A DNA stretch of 64,000 bases from positions 1 through 64,000 of the forward strand of contig JAJNNY010000051.1 in NCBI GenBank assembly GCA_022453515.1, given 5' to 3'. Positions within the stretch are counted from its first letter, which is position 1; every line of letters starts with the position of its first letter. Made by a program: the position numbers and the translations under genes. Source of the DNA: Astrocystis sublimbata. Taxonomy: Eukaryota; Ascomycota; Sordariomycetes; Xylariales; Xylariaceae. Positions 57,456-64,000 of this stretch are shown in pieces. The notes beneath the pieces were generated by a model. That model saw nothing but the letters and a program-made list of their open reading frames with translations. It was not told where the DNA came from and did not search any database.

Positions 57456-59936
57456 TCATTTTTTCATCTGTACCGCCTTGACACCTTCTGAAACCTTAAC
57501 AAAACTAATTTTTCCTTCATCATTCTTCATCAGCCTCACATTAGCTTCATCTCCAGTTGTTCTCGCCTCTTTCGATACAGTAGAGTCATCTATATCATAG
57601 CCCTGTTCGAGCATCGTGGCCAATTCGGACCCCATGAGCTGGGACACGGTATGCCAAGTGTTTCCCTGCCGGGAATAGCGTGTGAGGTTGACGTATAAGC
57701 CCGTTGTGAGGGCAACGCATAGCAAGTGAAATAGGACAAAGACTGAAACCGCAATCAAGCCTCTATATCCGTTGTTCGTCGCTGTCTGGACCGTCTTGGT
57801 GAACCCAATTTGAGCCTGTTCCGCTCCAGTGAAGCTTTTGAGGAACTCGTTGTAGAATGTATTCGCAACTGACGTGGTATAAGCTTGTATGGCGTCGGCG
57901 GCTCTCCTAGTTTCATTAATGGTGTCTTGTATGATGGAGGCCAGCTCGGGATGTTGGACGGTCCCTATAAAGTCGCAAACTGTGCATGCTTGAAAGGTGG
58001 CGGTACTATTAGCACTTCCCGAATGAGTCAAGTGACTATATACTCCTCCCCCAAAATCGCTCGCGGCTCTTTCTGCCAGTGTACGGGCTGGGGATGAGCT
58101 GGGATCATCACTAGGATCAATAGGCTCCAAAGGGCTTAGCTTCTGAGGTGGATGAATGTTCTCAATAGTCAGAAGTCCCCGGTCTGCTAGAGTACTGTTT
58201 TTGTCTTTGACGCCGAGGTATTTTCGAACTTTTGTTGAGTCGCCAACCCCTGTTGCAGACCAATTTCCCAACGGCTCGATCAGACTACCTATCATCATTC
58301 GATCAACAATCGTTAGCATAGCAAGGAAGGTAGGAGGCAATCGGAAATTATTACCTGAAGCAAACATGTCCACCGAGCTTAGTTCCGTTTGAAACGTTGA
58401 GAAACAGAGCGTTACATTGATGAAGCGGTCCTGCTTGATCTCGTAGCTAGCCCATTCCCCGAGATGATTTGTAGGGCTGGTCTCCAATTCTCCTCCGCTA
58501 TGCGATGCATTCCAATCATTGGTATACATGTTCGTAGAGAAAAGAAGATAAATCAAGGAATGATTGGACCATGGCTTGCTTGACGAGTCCCCTCCAAGAC
58601 TATTGCCCCCAGGCTGGTAACCATTCACCGCGCCGACAATGCATAGCGAACTTGTCCAGGTGGGCTGTTTCTCGTAGCCGCCAGGAATACTGCAATTGAA
58701 GACAGAAGACAAGCAGTCTTGCGAGTCACACAGGCTTGCAACGGAATGCGCATTTCGAAGGCTCTTCCCGTAATGAAGGGTCCCGTTGATTTGGCCAAAA
58801 TCGAATTTCTCATTAGTATTCCCGCTCGATGTTTTCTGAACACCGAAATATGATGATTGCATTTCAGGGCGCATGCAAGCAACATCTGAGGACATGGTAA
58901 CGGCATTTCCTTTATAAGAATGAATAGAAGTCCTCATTCCAGGTTCCCGCAAAGGTAAGAATGCTCTCTTCTTAGGTCCAGTATTGCTGAAGCCTAATGA
59001 GTCGGGGTTAGAGCTGCCATTGGACGGGACTTCGCCAAAAACAGTGTTTGGCGGAGGGAGCTGGGAAACATCGATGAGATACAGGCCATCCACATTCCCA
59101 GCAATGTAATTATTGATGTGATAGGGCGCTGTGTCTGCTGCGATTGCAGATTCGTGCAGATCAGAAAATAGTATGGTTGAGGAGAATTGGAGAAATGTCG
59201 TGCTGATAAGTAAAGAGATTACCAGTATTGCCTCCACGCTTGCCATGCGAGAAAATTTTCTGGGATTGAAAATCAACTGTGCAAGCCTGAACGGGCCATC
59301 GTTGACAGCTCTCAGAATCGAGAATTGGGGTGCCTCGGACTTTGGTACGCATCTCCTCTCGACCAAGAGGGCAGAAAGCAACGCAGTACATATTGTGGCC
59401 TGCGATGCTGTTGCAATACGAATGAGTAGTGTTGCAAGTGTCGTAGCCTGTGTAATCCATCCTGCCAGAATAATGGTTCGCCACGAGGGAGGTGCATCAA
59501 TCGCCCCCGGGGAAGACCCTTGTCCAGTCCATAAGAAGATGATGAAGCCTAAACTAGCGAGAGTAACCAAAGTGCCCAAAATAAGGACAAGTAAACCATA
59601 AATTCCGATGGACTCCTTGACGGTTAGTTTCCTCGTAGGCTGTACGGCTGCAAGACTTTGAGAAGGCTGCAAAGTTGATATGCTGTGAATTGATTGCAGA
59701 TCCGTATGAGGTTCATTGTCTGCGTGCACAGGACGAGCCTCAAGGCTGGTTGAGGGTCGGCTCTGAATTTCCGAGCTTTGTATAGCCTGTGCTTCATCTG
59801 GTGGGTGGACTTGTGGTGCAGTCGAATTTTGAACTTGAGTTTCAATGTGAGGCAGTGGAGTGATAATCGGCTCTTGTATGCTTGATTGATCTGGGTCGTG
59901 GTGACATATGGTAGCGGAGGAGCCATCAGAAGGCAT
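57456..59936 (-). CDS. Large fungal polytopic membrane protein, unknown
   Basis: A single intronless frame of 826 residues. The first about 105 residues are Ser/Gln/Pro-rich and lack a signal peptide. Hydrophobic segments lie at about 108-135 (GIYGLLVLILGTLVTLASLG), 150-190, 230-258 (VEAILVISLLISTTFLQFSS) and, after a long gap, 735-760 (GLIAVSVFVLFHLLCVALTT). The about 470-residue region between TM3 and TM4 has many N-glycosylation sequons (NGS, NHS, NAS, NVT, NWS, NST) and several cysteines (SLCDSQDCLSSVFNCS, FQACTVCDF), so it is probably extracellular; the C-terminal 65 residues are charged and cytosolic. This three-plus-one layout is common in fungal proteins of unknown function. Possible sensor or wall-linked role is speculation. 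Confidence 0.8.
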   Translation of the reverse strand: MPSDGSSATICHHDPDQSSIQEPIITPLPHIETQVQNSTAPQVHPPDEAQAIQSSEIQSRPSTSLEARPVHADNEPHTDLQSIHSISTLQPSQSLAAVQPTRKLTVKESIGIYGLLVLILGTLVTLASLGFIIFLWTGQGSSPGAIDAPPSWRTIILAGWITQATTLATLLIRIATASQATICTALLSALLVERRCVPKSEAPQFSILRAVNDGPFRLAQLIFNPRKFSRMASVEAILVISLLISTTFLQFSSTILFSDLHESAIAADTAPYHINNYIAGNVDGLYLIDVSQLPPPNTVFGEVPSNGSSNPDSLGFSNTGPKKRAFLPLREPGMRTSIHSYKGNAVTMSSDVACMRPEMQSSYFGVQKTSSGNTNEKFDFGQINGTLHYGKSLRNAHSVASLCDSQDCLSSVFNCSIPGGYEKQPTWTSSLCIVGAVNGYQPGGNSLGGDSSSKPWSNHSLIYLLFSTNMYTNDWNASHSGGELETSPTNHLGEWASYEIKQDRFINVTLCFSTFQTELSSVDMFASGNNFRLPPTFLAMLTIVDRMMIGSLIEPLGNWSATGVGDSTKVRKYLGVKDKNSTLADRGLLTIENIHPPQKLSPLEPIDPSDDPSSSPARTLAERAASDFGGGVYSHLTHSGSANSTATFQACTVCDFIGTVQHPELASIIQDTINETRRAADAIQAYTTSVANTFYNEFLKSFTGAEQAQIGFTKTVQTATNNGYRGLIAVSVFVLFHLLCVALTTGLYVNLTRYSRQGNTWHTVSQLMGSELATMLEQGYDIDDSTVSKEARTTGDEANVRLMKNDEGKISFVKVSEGVKAVQMKK

Positions 59937-61948
59937 TTTGGCTTTTGCGTGTTTCAGAGCCGACGAAGCCTAAGGGATGAGCCTGTTGTAGGAATGAGGA
60001 AATGCTTGATAATTCTGACTTTCATATAACAGGATAAAAACCAGTGGGAAGTTCCTGGTTTATAATTGACAACTAACCAACAAAATTGGTCCTTACTCTC
60101 AGGGGCATGCAGTTGACCAAGGTCCCTTGATGCAAAATAGTGCATCCGACCACAGAGTCCACCTTCCCTATTGCGCCAAAGCTCACTTAAGCTTGTAGTC
60201 CTTTGGCCCAACGGATCGAAGGTGATATGCTATAACTTTGGACACCTAGGTAGTATTGGAGATTTGATTTAGATTTAGTCGAGGGGTGTAAGAACAAGAG
60301 TTCGATTGACTGGTATTTTTAGATACCGCCCCCATTGCGCAACCTCAGCATGCGATGCGAATAAGACTTGAACAGTTTTAGCTCCATCTCTTCGAGCCAC
60401 TGGCGGCCCAGGACGGAGGTCCTTTCGCATCGCGGGGCTGCAGCCAAGGTTTGGGGGCTGCAGATCAAATCCAGCTTAGGTGCCTAGGTAGCTTGCTGAC
60501 ATGGTCAGCACCACTTTTAAATGTACGAGTATACCAGCAATCCTATTCCGTTCGATCTCAGCGCCTTTCAAATTGTTAATATTGGGGTAATTACATGGGT
60601 GCTTTCAGGCTTCGATTAGGGCATATCTAGTTGTTGTCACATCTGCGCAACCAACATGCATTACACAATAGGATGGTTTATACAGAGAAGGCATGGGCCG
60701 CTATGGAAAACCTAGTATTATCACGCTTTAGTTGCTATAAGTGCTTATAGCCGGGTATAGCCGGCCATCTCGACCAGGGCTCGAATACCTATCTTTTTCT
60801 TATGCTTAATCATGGTTTCTAGTCCATTGAGAGGCTAAGAGGTTTGCTTCGAGGTCCACAAGGCCCTGAGATTAGAGGGCATAAAAACCTCTAATTACCT
60901 AACTTTAAGGACAACACCCTTTGCGAGAGGTTGAAAAGAATTAAGAGGGAAAGATCCATTGTAGTAAGCCTGCCCAAAATACAGGGGGTCTAGGTATATA
61001 CAGACACTAGCCTATCAGATTGTAAAATCTACCTAGGTACTTAAGAAGTCCTAATCTGGACTCGCTAAAACCTTAATTTCGAATCCAGTACTTCCATTGG
61101 CTAGAAAAGCGCCTGCAGCTCGTGCATTAGTTAGAACGCTTGTCATCAATCAACCACACTTGTAGTTAGTTACGATGTAGCTTACGTCCGAGACCTTGAC
61201 CTGCAGCGCTTAGAGCTCCAGGAGGACTCAAAGGGAATTTAGGAAAGGAGCACAGAGACGTAGAATTGGGGGGTCCTCTCACCTTGAATCAAAGTCGGTT
61301 CAAAAAGTCTTTGTCGATTCAGAGAGCCTACGAAATCTACCCACCTAGCCGTGCCAGCTTCTTGAATTAAAGTTCCTCTTACTTTGATCTATACTGTTTT
61401 CTATCCATATCAAGACGTCTGGCGCAAGACACCTGCCCTTTCCTTGCACATGGTTATTATAACACAATAGAAATCAGTAATGCTTTGATCTATGTACCGA
61501 GGTAAGTTACAAACAGATTGTCCTTAAAACAACGAACCTTTCAAGTCTAGTGACGATGTCATGTAAGTGGCCGGTAAGATCAGGTGCATTTATATTTGCC
61601 ATGCCTAGATGGGCAATGGGGTGAATGGATCAAGTGCGGGATTGTGTATCTAAAATATTAATAAATCTCACATTTGCTACATTAGTCAAACAAGATCAGC
61701 ATAGCTTCAAGTTAATAAAACCACTCTATCAAACAGATTATCTGTAATTAACCAAATCTATCACCAGCAAACAACAACGAAGTCAGGAAATGAATAAACA
61801 TACACAAAGCAGATCCCAACCCTCCGCAACTCAATAAGTTCTCCTCAACAACACCTCACAGCCAGCCCAATCGCAATCCTCACCACCAAAATCCCCCACC
61901 AGCACCACCAAACCCATCAACCACAAAGTCCAAAATCGAAAGAGCCAT
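59937..61948. other. Intergenic, AT-rich, no supported gene
   Basis: The longest gene-free stretch. It contains short CTACCTAGGTA-like motifs and a CCGGGTATAGCCGG near-palindrome at about 60752, but no open frame of note, no terminal repeats, and no transposon motif. It could hold decayed repeat DNA. Confidence 0.4.
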
Positions 61949-62797
61949 CTATAACAAAGCCGCACCGCCCAAAATCCCACCCAGCACAACAGCGACGCCC
62001 GCAGCAGCAGCAGCGGAGGAACCCGCATAATAATGTCTCGCCGCACCAGCCGTCGGGATACCGCCCTCGCCCGTAGGCAGCGGAGACCGAGTAGTCCACG
62101 TCGCCGCGCCCGTGCCATTCGATCTCGACCCCGACCCCGACCCCGAGCCCGTGCCGGTAGCGGTGTAGTAAGAAGTCACACTGCCTCCACTCCCACTCCC
62201 ACCATCATCCGTACACTCATCGCCATCCTCATCTGTAGCCGTAGTCGTAGCCGTACTCGTAGCCGTAGCACCCCCCATCCCCGTCCCTGTCCCTGTAGTT
62301 GTCATCTCGCTGTTGCAGAAATCCCCCGTAGCAGTAAAGACAAACGCCAAATAACTACTGCGACTCGCAACTTCATCAGGCAGGGAACAATCCGTCACAT
62401 ACGCGATATGCTCACTACTGTGCTTTTTTCCCCAGCTCAGCAGCGAAGATGCGTATGACGTGAAATCCGGGATTAGAGAGGGTGGGAGTTCGGTTGCGAT
62501 GGCGCAGAGCTGTTGGGCGTGCGAGGCGAAGTCGAGGGTTGTTAGGGGTGCGGGGGTGGCGATTGTTGTTGTTGGTGGTGGGAGGCTGGTGATGGTGTTG
62601 GTGTTGGTGTTCGTTGGGGTTGGGGTGGCGGTAAGAAAGTACGGGACGATTGCCGAGGGCGTCTCCGGCGCCTCGGAATCGATGACGCTGAGGAACGAGG
62701 TGAAGTACGCGGAGCAGAACGCGCTGTCGGACTTCTGCGCCAGCGAGGAGCTGGCTAGAGCCGCTGTCGCGAAGAGGAGTCTTGTGGTGCTGTGCAT
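61949..62797 (-). CDS. GPI-anchored-type Ser/Thr-rich surface protein B
   Basis: One intronless frame of 282 residues, paralogue of the protein at 54690-55298. Signal peptide MHSTTRLLFATAALASSSLA; a folded part with QLCAIATELPPSLIPDFTSY and a late Cys (VTDCSLPDEVA); a long low-complexity stalk of Thr/Gly/Ser (about 165-245, including TGTGSGSGSGSRS coded by a CCCCGA-type repeat on the plus strand); and a hydrophobic tail (SSAAAAAGVAVVLGGILGGA) for a GPI anchor. It is 80 residues longer than its paralogue because of a TPTPTNTNTNTIT insert and the longer stalk. The 15 bases at and just 5' of the two start codons are identical. Confidence 0.82.
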   Translation of the reverse strand: MHSTTRLLFATAALASSSLAQKSDSAFCSAYFTSFLSVIDSEAPETPSAIVPYFLTATPTPTNTNTNTITSLPPPTTTIATPAPLTTLDFASHAQQLCAIATELPPSLIPDFTSYASSLLSWGKKHSSEHIAYVTDCSLPDEVASRSSYLAFVFTATGDFCNSEMTTTGTGTGMGGATATSTATTTATDEDGDECTDDGGSGSGGSVTSYYTATGTGSGSGSGSRSNGTGAATWTTRSPLPTGEGGIPTAGAARHYYAGSSAAAAAGVAVVLGGILGGAALL

Positions 62798-64000
62798 TTT
62801 GGAAATTCTGCTGAAATGCGAGGGGCAAATGGAATTTTCTGAGACGATATTAAAGATCGCGTTTCGCGAGGAGTGATTGCTGTAGGAGGTGAGGCGTGAG
62901 GTCAGAAGGCATTCCCAAAGTGCCGGTATGCATCGACTTATATAATTCCCAATTCACCTCCATACCATCCTTACCTTACACCATCTTACATCCTACATCT
63001 CCAGCAGAAAGCCTACTTACTTACTTTACTTCCAAGACTGCGATAACTAACTACGCATCGAAAGATCCAATAACTGGCTACCTACAATGTACTTACTTAC
63101 TTTACCTACTCCAGTATACCACCGTATACGGCATGCATACTCCCCAATACTCCCCAACATCACCATTCTTGGCAAGCGTAGTCCGTCAGACGGAGCACGA
63201 TCCCAGCCTAGCTCGCGACTAAGCTTTCGAACCCTTCCCACTAGGACCCATAACGGGTCCCAATGATCAGGGGTCTTTCGTCGCTGGACGCGGGCACTTC
63301 GGAATTATCGACTTGTGGAGGCCAATAATCCCGAGATGCGATACTAGCGAATAGCCTAATGCGCCTATATATAGCTGATGACTTAAGACTAGTTGTCGCC
63401 GACGGGGAATTATCACCGAATGCTTGATATGCAAGTGATTGATGCACGTTTTTTCAGTCCTATATAGTAATCTTCACTTCTAGTAAAATAATGAAGCAGT
63501 TGTAATCTATTTCGTGAAAAGAACATGCATGAGATTATAGATATTGCATGTCCAAGTTAATATACGTGAGATTTTGACAATGGTGATAGCTAAAGCAGAG
63601 GCAGCGAACACAGGTCGCCTCACCATCTTTTCGAAATGAGAATACAATGACATCTTAAGATTGTATGAAGAAGCATGTTAAGTAGCTATATCCCAGAATT
63701 GACGATAGCCTAATTAACCGCAGGGAGTCCAATGCATCTGTAAGCATACCATTGCTCAAAACGCATACGATGCCGTGAATACGCCGTATTGATTGTGTGT
63801 ATTAGTGACTCTTATGTCAGCACGTGTCCTTGCAAAAACGGTCGCATGGTTGCCCTTATTTTCCATCGGTGTGCTCTTTAGACGGCACACCTTCTCCCGA
63901 AATGATAGAAGATATCTAAACTCCAGGTAAGCAGTGCAAAGCAGCTGCGCTCTTTTCCACCTCCCACGAAGGGGGTGGTTTTAGGTGGTCGGAGGATTTT
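62798..64000. other. Intergenic to window end
   Basis: Promoter of surface protein B, then a run of TACTTACTTAC-type repeats (about 63011-63120) and no supported gene to the window edge. Confidence 0.5.

Noticed and set aside
1..64000. CRISPR arrays, bacterial operons, replication origins
   Set aside because: No direct-repeat/spacer arrays, and intron-bearing genes show this is eukaryotic DNA; bacterial-type families here carry introns and are nuclear genes.

Overview
The window reads as nuclear DNA of a filamentous ascomycete (Pezizomycotina, most likely Sordariomycetes or a close class; I cannot name the species). Evidence: most genes carry short spliceosomal introns (about 46-150 nt) with GTRNGT donors, CTNAC/TACTAAC branch sites and YAG acceptors; genes are unlinked single units on both strands; and the gene families are typical of moulds (Zn2Cys6 factor, NACHT-ankyrin receptor, Clr5 protein, 2EXR protein, GPI-anchored Ser/Thr-rich proteins, DUF1264). 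All gene models below were built by hand from reading frames and splice signals; domain names come from recognising motifs, not from a search.

Layout. 0-10 kb: a possible exon cut by the window start, two unrecognised genes (601-1614; a four-TM protein at 2374-3236), a Zn2Cys6 transcription factor whose middle frame is broken (4679-6821), and a convergent secreted bicupin of the oxalate decarboxylase/oxidase family (7484-9400). 10-22.6 kb: the sulfite reductase flavoprotein subunit (MET10 type), an intron-containing tRNA-Pro(AGG), a secreted bacterial-type solute-binding protein, and then a divergent pair: a MurQ etherase fused to a BadF/NAGK-type sugar kinase (18266-20453) and an UNC93-like MFS transporter (21010-22553). 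22.6-34 kb: a 6.8-kb NACHT-ankyrin gene with two apparent frameshifts, an O-methyltransferase pseudogene, and a Clr5-domain protein. 35-44 kb: cytochrome c heme lyase, a 61-residue membrane protein, a secreted amidohydrolase, a prenylcysteine-oxidase-like gene lacking its FAD-binding N-terminus, and a DUF1264 protein. 46-54 kb: a secreted GH30 endo-beta-1,6-galactanase, an aldehyde dehydrogenase, a CLN3/battenin-like membrane protein, and a 2EXR protein. 54-64 kb: two paralogous GPI-type cell-surface proteins on either side of an 826-residue polytopic membrane protein, with long stretches that show no genes.

How the genes may work together. Most are independent housekeeping or accessory genes. 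The one arrangement that looks like a functional module is the divergent MurQ-kinase fusion and UNC93-like transporter sharing a 556-bp promoter region with three CCAAT boxes: uptake of an amino sugar followed by phosphorylation and lactyl-ether cleavage would let a fungus use N-acetylmuramic acid from bacterial walls. The catalytic glutamates of the etherase and the ATP motifs of the kinase are present. This function is inferred, not shown. The secreted solute-binding protein 1.6 kb away is another bacterial-style protein with no visible transporter partner.
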